Shown: piece after piece, positions 11,101-22,104 of the stretch
Layout: every line of letters starts with the position of its first letter
How positions within the stretch are numbered: position 1 is the stretch's first letter
Origin: Neckera pumila
Taxonomy: Eukaryota > Streptophyta > Bryopsida > Hypnales > Neckeraceae
Direction of reading: 5' to 3'
Assembly (NCBI GenBank): GCA_963969595.1
Contig: OZ018412.1
Span: forward strand, 16,370,501-16,434,500
DNA length: 64,000 nucleotides
The notes under the pieces: generated by a model
Told to the model about the DNA's origin: nothing
The model's database searches: none
What the model saw: the letters and a program-made list of their open reading frames with translations, nothing else
Made by a program: the position numbers and the translations under genes

Positions 11101-14100
11101 TTCTCAGAGATCTTTCCCTTGGATTCACCTGTTATTGCATTTCGAAAGCATGCTCAGGTTTTGTATATTCTCATTTAGTAGTGCTAAAGTTGTTCAAAAC
11201 TACTGTGAATAAGGAAATGATATTTCCAGTTCATGCTTCCATTCAGACTTCAAGTTACATGGATGCAAAACCGACTACGGGACGAAAGAAGAAACCGGTT
11301 TTTATCAGACAATACACCAAGACAGTGAGTGCATGACTTTGAGATTCAGAATCTGAAGTAAGTTTTAATTCTGTTCATGTGGAGATGTTCTCCTAAATTT
11401 ACAAATGTCTACCTCTTTTTGTCCAGGTTGTTACCCCAAGCCATCGTGCACCCGAGGTCGTCATGTCGCAAGGGCAGTACACATCTGCCATTGATTTGTA
11501 AGTTCAAACCTGGTATTTGTTGTGTCTATCTTCTTTCCGAAGTCATGTGGTATTTGGAGAATCTTCTCTTGCTATGCTTGGATTTATTTGTTAAATCCAA
11601 ATGCTATGCAATACTTGAAGTGTTGGGCCAGATGATAGTTAGTTTGTCTTTCCGTAGCCTTCTTTAGTTACACTCATTGTTGCAGCCTTCTTTAGTTACA
11701 CGCTTTTGTTCCTTTCAGAGATTCCTCTACTCGTTTGAAAGTCTAATTACGTTGTTGCATTTTAACTTTACTTCTTCTACCTTATATTTCTCTAAATTTT
11801 GATTTCTTTAACAACTCGTAAGTGTGTTTTGTGCTTGATCTGCTACAGGTGGTCGGTTGGTTGCATCTTTTGGGTATGTTCGTCGAAACTGACCGGCCTC
11901 CCTGATTCAGCATATTCCAGAGATGTTCAATCTCTTGTCGTTGTATAGAGTGGCAGCTTAGATTTTGGAAGTTTTGAACATATAGTTTATAAGAAAATAC
12001 AGTTCGAAAGCTTGGCCCTTCGTTGTCTTTGGTCTTGTGAGTTTGTCGAATTTGCTAAATCTTATATGCTTTCGGCGTTATCACGTGAATCAGGAACTCC
12101 TTGTGCGAGAAAGCCATCCTAATCACCGTGGGCCATTAACGAAGCCCCTTTTTGGTGTACGGTATGATTCTGGTGTGACTCAAGGAGTACACCGATTACA
12201 CCATGATGTTTATCACTATCACCTCCGTATTTTCTGAGAATTTTATACTATTTTAAGCATTTTTGAAATTACCATGATTTTTGCAAGAAATTTCTTTAAA
12301 AAATCAATTAAAATTCATTTTAATGTTTTTAATTATGAAAAAATCAAATTAAATTTTGGATATACATTACTACATGAAAAAAATATCAAATTTTGAAAGG
12401 TATCTTTTAATATAGAAAACTAATGAAGTTTGACCATCAGGAATATGGAATGTCTTTTTATGGGTTAACATTGCTACTTTGACCTGACACTGCAGTGGAG
12501 AGCCAATGACTCCTTTAACAGGTGAATCATATAATAGCGATATTTCTTCAGAGCTACACGACCAGGTACCACCTATCGAATGCATTTTTGTTGCGTTGTG
12601 TTGGTTTGCTTCTAGTCAACCAGAGGCCTCTAGATGATCTTGCCTAGAGGAAATTGAAGTAGTCTCTTTCTTTGAGCATTGGTTCTACGTGTCATGTTTT
12701 TGATAACCCCATCCTGTGTCCTTGTACTTATCTTGTACGAAGCTTTGTTACACTACAATATACTATTTCGTGTCATAAAATATGTAGGAACATGCTAGCC
12801 TCATTATGCACTTTCCATATATGGTCTTCCGGCTGTTTGTCCTATAGTACACTAGCTACCTTACAATCCACACTCTTGGTTGCTTAAATTATCATTTTCT
12901 AAAAATAACACCCCATGTTATAGTTGGATGTGATTTTCAATGTCATTGGCACACCTTGCTGGAAAGATATCGAGAGTGTCCCTAGGGAACTTTGGCGAGC
13001 TTACTTGAAGAAGGTACCCGGAAGGGTGAGCCCCGCTATCCTATCCACCCGCCTTTAGTTTTTGAGGTTGATTTTATACTTATCTTAAAATTTTCTCTAA
13101 AATTTTTAGGGCACACATTCATGAAGGTTGTCAGACCTTTGTTGAGTCTTGGTTTGAGAAGGTCTGACAACCGTGATGAATGACTCAACAAGACTCTTAG
13201 AGGTTGTCAAGCCTTTGTTGAGCCTCTATGAAGCCAAGAAGCCCAAATAGAATCTCAGTTTTTTTAGCGGTTTTGAGTAGGCCATATGTAGCCTTTCAAT
13301 TGTCCAATATTATTCATTTTTTGACCAACACTTGGAATGTTCTTTGTTGATTCTGATGATATTAAATTTGGCCCTATTTAAATTACTTATTTCACAATAT
13401 TATCAGTCAAAATTTTCATTTTAAAACCTTGGTTTTGGAGGTTTGAACTTTCTGAGAACTTCCTCAGATGTATGTTTTCTTGGGGTAATTATTTTTGTAT
13501 CTTAGATTTCTCTAAATTTTTGCCATATATACGTTCTTTAGGTATTTGTTACTCAAACGCGGAGGCCAAAAAGTAGCCAATAGATGACTTTTTGGATTGC
13601 TGTAGTAATGAAAAATGCACCCATTGGTCCCAAAATCAGATCATTTTTGGCAAAGTACATTGGTTATAGGTCTTGCCCTTTTAGGGTTAAGTCTCTTTTG
13701 AAGCTGAGAAAGAATTGAACTTTTTACAGAGCGGTATCAGATGTAAATAACATTTTCAGATTTGTCAAGATGGGAAACCATATTTTATTACTTTCTTTCA
13801 ATCGCTTATTTTCATTCCAACGCATTGACAAATGTATGTGCCCATGCTTTTAGGCAGGAAATATTGTGAAACGACTGTCGGGCTTAGTTGATGACAATGC
13901 GCTAGACCTCCTGCAACGGCTGTTGACATTTGCTCCCCAACGGCGTTGCACTGCAGATGAGGCGCTTAATCATACTTATGTGAGCAGTGTTACTTTTGTA
14001 CCCCTAATCACCTTCATTGCTATAGGAGGCTATTTGTCATAGTATATTTTCTTTGTGCAATAGCTAAGTGCTACATCTACAAATATTCTAGATACTTTGG

Positions 14101-17067
14101 TATAGTGACTTTGTTTTCATTGAGTAACCTATACCGCAAGGGAGTGACTAAGCATTGGCTTTAAAAATGTAGAGAGTTACAGTGTCCGATGAGAATGAAA
14201 CATGTGTTTAGAAGCAATAGTAGCACGTCTGGGTCTATCGTTCCAAAGAATGAATTTCTTTTAGTATATTGTGATATGCAGTTATAGGAATATTGGCATT
14301 TCAAGATTGTTAAACACAACTTTTCAATCTGTTAGGATTATATATTGAGAATTGTACTGAGGATTTTATGCAAAGATGCTTGTGAAAATCTTACATCTTA
14401 TTTTGGGTAGAGGCACTTCTGATTTGCTGCTAGTTTAAAATTGGGGAATGTGCTTAAAAAGTTTTTAGTTGGATTTTTTTAACTGTGATGGTACTGAAAG
14501 AGTTATTGTCTGATTCAAGTCCCATTGTGGGCATACTTTTTCGACAAATCTAGCTTATTGTGTCATCTCATGCTTGTGACTTGTTGTAGTTCAAGGGTAT
14601 GAACAAAGCGCTAGACGTCTGGCCAATCCCAGGGATTGGAAGATCACTCTCGACTCTGCCTGACCATCCAGTCTGGAAGATCTCCGAGCCCGCTGTTGCC
14701 CTTGGCCTACTTGAGGTGACTTTGTATCCCATGTGCTGAACCCAAAGCTCACATTCTCTTTGTCACATACTTGTTGGCAGGGGCGGATAAACATTAGAAT
14801 AAATTCCGTATTCATTTAGCCCCCAAGACTCTTAGTTTCCGGTAATCACTATTGCCTAATCCCAGAGAATTTGGTTGGCATGATGACAGAAACTACTTGT
14901 TGCCAAATTTGCCGAGTGTGACCAAATTTACAAGCTCTCTTCTAATGGTTGTGCCTATATCTGCAGAGGGAGCTGGAGATGTCTGCAAGTCATGATGATG
15001 GCGGCAAAATGGAGCTTGAGCATCTGCTTCAATGTGAAGTGGAGCAGCAGCAAGTGCAGACCAATCTACGGCGAGCTTCTCTTTGTAGTCTTGCCAATAA
15101 TGGATTGTTCAATCGTCCCGCTTTGCCATCCAATGCTGTTTTGAAGGTACTAGAGCTTTTGTCCATGTTTTCTTTTGCTAGCAAAGTTCGGCTTGGGGTA
15201 CTTTCAAGACCGAGAGGAAACAAAGGAGACAAGTCGCTATCATTGTTCATCTATGTAATAGTTATTATCTTGTGAACATCTAAGTACCCTACTTCAAAAT
15301 ACAAGATCCACTTTTGAAGTTAATATTCAATTATAGTAACTTCCAAAACATTTGTCTGATGTTCAAAATTGTAGGGTAGGATACTTTTTTTTATTGAGAC
15401 ATTTTGTTACCTTGAAGCGTCTTAAGTGATTTACGTCAAATCCAATTGATATGAAAGCCACTTTTGACCATGTGGACACTTTAGGGGTTAAAGGATATCA
15501 TGTGAGATAGTATACATTAGAAAACAGTTTAATAACGTATACTGCTCGTTGGTTAGATTACTGATAGTAGTTGACCTCATATAGGTTGATTGTAAGCTTG
15601 CAGTGTGGCAATGTAATTCTCAGATCAGTAGATGTTGCTCATGGCTTAATGGTGTGTGCTTGAACTTCACATGTTTTGAAGCAGCCACCACGTGAAATCC
15701 CACTCTTTCCATGTGCAACATCGCGAGCTACTGACAACTCTACTGAATCAATGAGCAATCAATCCGAGTCTTGGTCTGTAGAAGAGCGTCAGTACCAAAC
15801 TCAGGGTGAACCAGCGACGGGGTCTAATGATTCAGAGATTTCTCAGGAACTCGGTCAGCCAAAAGGGTTTGCATCTGCTCTAGAAGGAAGCTTGCCTTAC
15901 ATTAGTGCTTCTATCCAAGAAGACGAACCGCGTCTTGCAAAGCGGCCAAGAAAAATGATGATCAGGTACTTTGCAACTTCTACATATGTTTTTGGCAAGA
16001 TTGTTGTAGATCGCTGAGCATTATTTGAAATATATATTTTCTTGCAAATGATAAGGAGACAATGGAAGCTAAGAGATCATTCCACACCTAGACATTTTAA
16101 TATTAACTTCTACAATATGATGGCGTTTGTACTCTCACCAAATCCTTGACCAAGGCCTTGCGCAAGTTCAAAACTCATTCTCTACCCGCAATTCTCTCAT
16201 GTCTGGAGCAACAAATGGGCTTCTACATGCACTCCTGCGTGTTTAGAAATTTAAGATATGAAAGTTGTCTAGTAGATTTGTACACAACATGACAAATTTT
16301 GAGGATCTACGTGTAGCGTGCAATTGTTGATTGTGGTGTTTGAAAGAGTCGAGTGCACTCCTGCTATCACTTTGTTACGTTGAAAGAAGTTGATTAAAAT
16401 ATGATAATAGAGGTGGACAAGTGTGAATGCTTTGGGTTATAAGACTTGGACCTTCACATCTATATTCATTTATTGATTTGACTTGATGTTTCAATTAATC
16501 ATTGTTATGAAACTATAGAGTCAATAGAAACCAATTTGTAGCATTGACAAGCAGGCATTGGGATTGAAGGGCATGGCGTATCTCATAATCTTGTTCTTTA
16601 ACATTATATTGTCCTTTTGGATCCTTGATTGAACATGATTTTAACAGGATCAAATCATTGAGGTTATATCACCTAATAGAGGCTAACATCTCTCGTCACC
16701 TCTGTATCTTGGCATGTTATTTCTCTTAATAAGACTATGCTTTCACATTTCTTAGTTTATTATCATGTGATTTGGATTAGGGTGTTTTTTTTGAGCGATA
16801 TATCGCTCCTTCTGACAGGTTTGGACCTGTGCTCACAGGTCCCTCCAAATTTAAGCCTACCTCATGAAGCCACTTGACAATTACTATTCCAAAAAAAAAA
16901 GACTGATTTGGATTTGATGGCATTGCTTTTGTTGTGAGTGCAGGCAAGGCTCCCTACGTTTTGAGCTGAATTGTCCTGAAATAGAACCCATCTTTCAGCA
17001 AGGAGAAAAGATAGGTGACACTAAATTGTCCAATTCAGGCTCAAGAGCTCACAAAGGGAAAGGTTAG
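8171..17067 (+). CDS. MAPK-like CMGC protein kinase with atypical activation loop
   Basis: 17 exons: 8171-8246, 9464-9564, 9876-9972, 10117-10195, 10600-10710, 10994-11078, 11247-11324, 11427-11497, 11849-11873, 12094-12161, 12496-12565, 12924-13025, 13854-13979, 14590-14715, 14967-15146, 15685-15965, 16944-17067; 599 aa. All phases agree. Exon 16 could start one codon earlier at 15682. Seen: Gly loop GSGSYGDV 37-44, VALK Lys59, alpha-C Glu77, HRD 154-156, DIKSEN with Asn161, DFG 174-176, RAPE 216-219, LWSVGCIF from 233, and MAPK-like LDVIFNVIGTP from 288. All catalytic residues are present, so an active Ser/Thr kinase is likely. Odd: where MAPKs have TxY-VATRWYRAPE this has TKT-VVTPSHRAPE (207-219), so the phospho-tyrosine position is Thr209. 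Residues ~370-599 form a polar extension of unknown function, rich in Gln, Ser and Glu. Exon 9 is only 25 nt. Intron 5 is GC-AG. The family call (CMGC, MAPK-related) is firm; the subfamily is unknown. Confidence 0.88.
10267..10469. mobile_element. MITE in kinase intron 4 (AAATTAGACTGTTTCAGG ends)
   Basis: The left end, AAATTAGACTGTTTCAGGAA, is mirrored at the right by TTCCTGAAACATTCTAATTT. The same terminal sequence occurs at 24004 and 26249-26367, inside introns of the next gene. It is ~200 bp with no ORF. See the 26249 copy for the likely superfamily. Confidence 0.7.
10711..10993 (+). other. GC-AG intron in the kinase gene
   Basis: The exon end CACAG is followed by GCAAGT, a perfect GC-type donor consensus. 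The intron ends in CGGCAG before GGATATC. Only this junction rebuilds the HRD-I-K catalytic loop in frame; the nearby GTAATT would break it. Confidence 0.85.
13116..13182 (+). repeat. Short hairpin in kinase intron 12
   Basis: Two 24-nt arms (CATTCATGAAGGTTGTCAG... and its reverse complement) pair with two mismatches around a 19-nt loop. Degenerate copies of the arm (GGTTGTCAAGCC) follow downstream to about 13230. It could be a small foldback element or part of an expressed stem-loop. Confidence 0.6.
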
Positions 17068-17412
17068 AGTGCCAGTACTCATGAGAATAATTGGTCCGTG
17101 AATTTATCATTTGTACAGAATAGTGTACTTTTCCTACCTTCAACTGTTTCATTAAATCTGTATTATGCTTTTAGCTTGGAGGTTCTTTCCCCTCCCTCCC
17201 TCCCGTCCTATTAGGGATGCAATGTGTTTGTAGCTTCAGGATGCATTTAACAAGTTAGCTATACCTCAAAGGTTTTCTGTCCCTGTAAACTTAGAATGAA
17301 AACAATATACCAGTGGCTGCCTATCAGAGTATCAACCTACTCGAGCTTTCTTGCATCATTGTAGATGTATCTTTTTTTTCAATTCAAGGGCCTCCCCCCT
17401 TTGGCCCAGAAC

Positions 17413-17418
17413 AATAAA
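17413..17418 (+). terminator. Possible AATAAA poly(A) signal for the kinase
   Basis: A perfect AATAAA lies about 345 nt after the stop codon. Plant signals are loosely conserved, so this is only a candidate. Confidence 0.35.
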
Positions 17419-17947
17419 GCAAGGACATTTCTTGAATTTTCATTGTTGTTGATTCTTTTTCATTCTTGTATTTTTGTTGCACTTTTGCAACTTTAAATTA
17501 ATGGTCTACCAAACCATGTGCTAAATATTTTGATTGTAAGTAACCTTTAAAGTCTCATTGTCTCTTGGAGGATAAACTAGATTCCAGATAGGCTCCTATG
17601 GTCTCAATTTTCGTTTTGATTTTTTTAAACTTTTTCTAAAGATAGGAAAATACATCAACTTTTGGGGAATATAATTTTTAATTCAATCGATGCCCAAGAG
17701 CAAAAGTTATGCCACCTTGAGCCTAGAACATGATTCAGCAAGCACCACAAAAAAATTCACAAAAATTCACAAAAATTTTCAAAATTTTGTTTCTTATAGA
17801 AAGTGTTTTTGTTTGTATGGAAAGACTCAATTCATTCTATTTGGACTAATGATGAAAAAGTTATGGACAATCTTGTTTTGGGGCAATCTAAGCATCATCT
17901 TGAAAAGATAACTTATAGGATTCATTTTTGAATGCAATTTTCACAAT
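17419..17947. repeat. Family A-like internal fragment
   Basis: Bases ~17600-17930 (TTTTGATTTTTTTAAAC, GATAGGAAAATAC, GGGGAATATAATTTTT, GCCCAAGAGC) match in order the sequence at ~2790-3090 of the degenerate element. This is an internal piece without its own clear ends, directly abutting the intact element that starts at 17948. Confidence 0.5.
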
Positions 17948-18708
17948 TTAACCCCTAAAGGACTAAGCTGCGTTTTTTGGCTACATAGATATTTTGAATA
18001 ACTCACTACAAATGGAGTTTTAGTTTTTTTTCTTTGAAATTTTCCCACAGCATGTGGACGAGGAATAATTTTAAGGTCCAACAATTTTCATCTTTTCACT
18101 ACAATCATGGTTAAGAAATTATTGTAGGATATGCAGTTTGTTTCTACTTGGGCAGCCTAGGTAGATGAGAAAAAATCACTTTTTCAAAAACAAAAACTTG
18201 AAATTTTTTCTCTAGATTTGTATATAGGTGGAAAGCTTTGAATCATTCTATTTTGATTAAGAAAATGAAAATTATGAGTAGTTTTAGTTTGTAAGCAATT
18301 ATGGATTCTTTGCTCTAAAATAAACTTTGAAGTCCTTAATTTAACTCAATTTTCATTAGTTTTGGAAAAAAATAAAATCATAGGATGTAGATTGTTTATT
18401 ACAACTTTACAATTGTTGGGATTGGTATTTTTAATTCCATAGCTAAATTATTGATAATTTAGTATGTAGCCCGGTTTTCTACAAGACTAAGGAAAGGATT
18501 TCTGCCAATTCAAACTCTAATATTTTGCAATCTACATGGTAGAAATTTCTAAAAAAAATTCTACATCTTTTCAATCCAGCGTAGTACAAGATCTTATGGT
18601 TACATGTATCTAAAAATGTTTTTTTTCTAAAAGTTTGGTACTTGTTCTAGAAATGGCAATTTTGGAGCGTTTTGGGTGAAAACACAGCCAAGGAACTTTA
18701 GGGGTTAA
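17948..18708 (+). mobile_element. TTAA-bounded family A element (copy 1)
   Basis: 761 bp from TTAA-CCCCTAAAGGACTAAG to CCAAGGAACTTTAGGGG-TTAA. The outer CCCCTAAAG and CTTTAGGGG are inverted repeats and each meets TTAA, as expected for a piggyBac-like target duplication. The interior is AT-rich with no transposase ORF. Confidence 0.75.
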
Positions 18709-19206
18709 AAAAAAAAGTCAACAAGGTTTAATTTGCTTACTTAAACAGTTTCACTATTGAGATTATTGTGTTTCAATTCCATCTTAGAACTATTAACAAT
18801 TTAGTTTTCCTTCAATCTTGTATGTACTTCTACTTAATAATTTCTTAAAGAATAAAAATCAAGTATTAAGTTGTTGTTTTTCCCCTAGACTTTCAACTCA
18901 TTTCTTCAATATAATTTTTTTTTAATTCAATATTGGTAGTACAAAAAATTTAAGCTGAGAAGATTCAAAGCCTTAAAATCTAGGTAGACTATTATAAAAA
19001 ACTCAATAGTCTTCATTTAAAACGCAAATATCTTGCAATCCAACTGGTCAAAGTTTCTAAAATTTCTTCTACACATTCTTACACTGGTCTAGTGCAAGAT
19101 TCTATGGCTAAATTTGCAAAATAAAACAATTTCTAAATTTTTTTGCACTTTGCAATAAAAATGACAATTTTGAATGGAAAAAAAGTCTTGGGATTGTCAG
19201 GGTTAA
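18709..19206 (+). repeat. Family A-related fragment
   Basis: Contains TTCAATTCCATCTTAGAAC, CTTGTATGTACTTCTACTTAA and CTAGACTTTCAACTCA in the same order as at 3200-3330. It ends at CAGGGTTAA (TTAA at 19203). Probably a second, diverged copy abutting copy 1. Confidence 0.5.
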
Positions 19207-19888
19207 TTGATGCCTGTTGTGTCATATTTGATGATTATTTATTAAACATTCTTTTTTGAAATGCACATTTTGAACTTCTGTGTTTCATTTGTGTTAAATT
19301 TTGAACTTCAGACATTAAAAGATTATATCACAATTTCACAATCACACTGTGTACTTATATTTGGACTCACTGAGGATTTTTACTAATTGTACTGTAAACT
19401 TCTTAGTGAATTTTTGGTTTCAATAGGGCAAATGGACAATGCCTCCTTATACAAAGTCCATAACAAAGATAATGAAATTAAGACATGGTTTTAGAAAATC
19501 TACAGACTTGACTTTGAACTTGAATAACTTAAGGATATAAGTGAACCTTAAAAACTCATTTTTGGTCTTCACCTAAGATTAATGCTAATTTATTTGCATT
19601 TGATTAAAGTATCAAACCTTATAGACTATTAAAAATTGTTTTTAAACAAATTGTCCAGTTCCCATAGTGCTACAGTACCTTAGTGACTTGACCTACACTC
19701 CAGCCCATTAGTTGTAGCTTGTATAAATTTTTTGTATATTCCATGTGAAAAGGACTATCATGTACGCTTTGTTTAGAATTCATGAAAATTATTTATAGTG
19801 GTCCAACGTGGTTGAGATTTCATGGATTTTCTAATAAAGGGCCATCTTGCAATTGGAAAACCAAATGGAAAGGGCTCCCAAACATTGG
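19207..19888. other. AT-rich intergenic DNA, nothing recognised
   Basis: No ORF, RNA gene or clear repeat structure seen. Confidence 0.4.
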
Positions 19889-20822
19889 TTAACCCCTAAA
19901 GGACCAACATGCGTTTTTCGGCCGTATAGAAATTTTGGGCAGGTACGTACGATTAGAGATTTCCATATTTTTGGCTGAAATTTTAATAGAAGGTGGGGGG
20001 CAAGGAATATCTTTCATATGCACCAAATTTCATGACATTTGGAAATATGAGTCAAAAGTTATGGCCTAGGATGTTACTTTTTTTTGTAACTGGGCAATCC
20101 GGGCAGATAAAAAAGAATCACTTTTTTCAAAAACAAAAATTTGAAACTAGTTTTCTAGAATTATATGTAGGTAAAAAGCTTTGAATCATCCCATTTTGAT
20201 CAATGAGTCAAAAGTTATGAAGATTTTTAGTTTGCAGGCAATTATGGATTTTCTACTCTAAAATAAACTTTGAAGTCCTTTATCTTATTCAGTTTTCAAT
20301 ACATTTTGAAAAAAATAATATTGTAGGATGTAGATTCTTTATTACAACATTGCCACCATTGGGATTAGCATTTTTCAATTCCATAATTAAATTCTTGACA
20401 ATTTTGTATTTTGAATCATTCTCTCCTGCTATCTACTTACTATTTTTTTCCTATATGTTGTACAATTCCAAATGAAGTGAAATTTTTCAAGCATGTAGCC
20501 AAATTGTCTAGGAAAAAGAACTCAAAGAAGCACTATCATTTTGGACATTTTTTCATCGAAAAGTGAGCTTGAGAAGTGTTGTTGCCCTGTTTTTCATAGG
20601 GCCAAAAAAATGGTTTTAGTGAATTTGAATGCTCATATCTTGCAATCTACGAGGTGAAAATTCCTGAAATTTTTAAAATATGTTCTCAAGTCACCACACT
20701 ACAAGATCCTACGGTTACATGTGTCAAAAAAGTTTTTCTTTCAAAAATTGGTTACTTGTACTAAAAATGGCAATTTTTGAGCGTTTTCGATGAGAACATA
20801 GTCATGGAATTTTAGGTGTTAA
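19889..20822 (+). mobile_element. TTAA-bounded family A element (copy 2)
   Basis: 934 bp, starting TTAACCCCTAAAGGACCAAC and ending ATGGAATTTTAGGTGTTAA. The interior (GGGCAGGTACGTACGATTAG; GGACATTTGGAAATATGAGTC region; GATGTAGATTCTTTATTACAAC) is shared in inverted order with 30165-31083. No ORF of transposase size. Confidence 0.75.
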
Positions 20823-21337
20823 TAATATTGAGATTGTGTTGCTACACTAATATTAATATTTAGTATTGCCTACTATAATTAATTTTGAAATATTATACCT
20901 GTTTTAACTACCCAATACTTTTATCAACTTTATTTATAAAGATCTTTTTCTTTGAATAGTATAGAATGAACTTGCTATTTACTACACAGATCCACAAATT
21001 GGACAACAATTGTTGCCATTTACTGAACAAAAACCGCACAATTCAACTACCAATTCAATTGCAATGAAAACAAAATTTTGTATCACTACCCAATGACTGT
21101 ACATTGTGTGGCAAAGAGGAATTTTTAACTAGATTTTAGCTTCATTACTTTTAAAATGCAAAAAAATTTGTAGGAAGATATCTTTTTGCATTCTATTTTT
21201 TGAAGGTGAATCTTAACATGACTAGCTTACATTTTATAATCACATCAAATTTCAAAACATACAAGTTTATATATTTTTGTGGAGAAGGATTTGTATTTTG
21301 TTTGTGTGGTGATTGGCAAGTTTACTCTCGATATCTA
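20823..21337. other. AT-rich intergenic DNA, nothing recognised
   Basis: No ORF, RNA gene or clear repeat structure seen. Confidence 0.4.
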
Positions 21338-21607
21338 AGGTAACTACACCCAAAATCGCACGGTTTCTAAAATCGCACACTGGATATTCTTGCCTAAAAT
21401 ATACTTCCACTATTCATATGACTCTATGATTGCTTTTAGGTGCACCTATTTTCAGCACTTTGAAAATTCGTAATTTATTCACATGGTGTCCAAAAAGTGC
21501 ATTCTAAGAAAATCTAAAATCTCCTTTTGACTACCAATGGGACCCCACAAAAAAAAAATCAATATAATACTGAAAACCATGCTGAATTGCTTAAGGTGCA
21601 GTTACCT
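21338..21607. mobile_element. TA-flanked MITE upstream of EIPR1
   Basis: The terminal inverted repeats are AGGTAACTACACC at the left and GGTGCAGTTACCT at the right, each flanked by TA (21336-21337 and 21608-21609). 270 bp, AT-rich, no ORF. A TA duplication fits Tc1/Mariner-type (Stowaway-like) MITEs. It sits ~500 bp before the EIPR1 start, so it may contribute promoter sequence. Confidence 0.7.
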
Positions 21608-21609
21608 TA

Positions 21610-22104
21610 TGCTCCTGGAAAAAACTTTCATCATACTTCAAAACTTACAGCATTTTAAAAATCAATTACTTTAGGGAACACTAAATACCATTACTAGAAT
21701 ACTAGTGTGCCTTTCCGGGGAACCCGGCGTTCTTCTTCCATGGGAACTACCAGGACCTTTGGATTCTGTTTTGCGCAGTCAAAGAGAACAATCGCAGTTG
21801 CTGCCATAAACTGAGAAGTCATCAAGTCTTAAGCAGAAAATTTCCAAAGAATTCCTCTGCAGCATCGCCATTACTTAACTACGGAATCTCACTGCGAGAC
21901 TCCTTTGCTTTCTTCACCATCACTTCAATTTGTGCGCAGAAATTTGTGCTTTCGGCGACCCAATTCACTTGCGCGCATACATTGAGAGTGATCAGGTTCA
22001 CAGACTACACATCGACGAGATTTTTGGTTGAGGGCAGGCCATGAATGGGGTTTGAATCGTGATTAGTGTGACAATTTTATTAATCCATCTGAATCGACGC
22101 AGTC
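21610..22104 (+). promoter_or_regulatory. Promoter and 5' leader region of EIPR1
   Basis: Composition rises to balanced GC from ~21715 (CCGGGGAACCCGGCGTTC), typical of a transcribed leader. No certain TATA box. The ATG at 22105 is followed directly by a second in-frame ATG at 22108. Confidence 0.4.
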
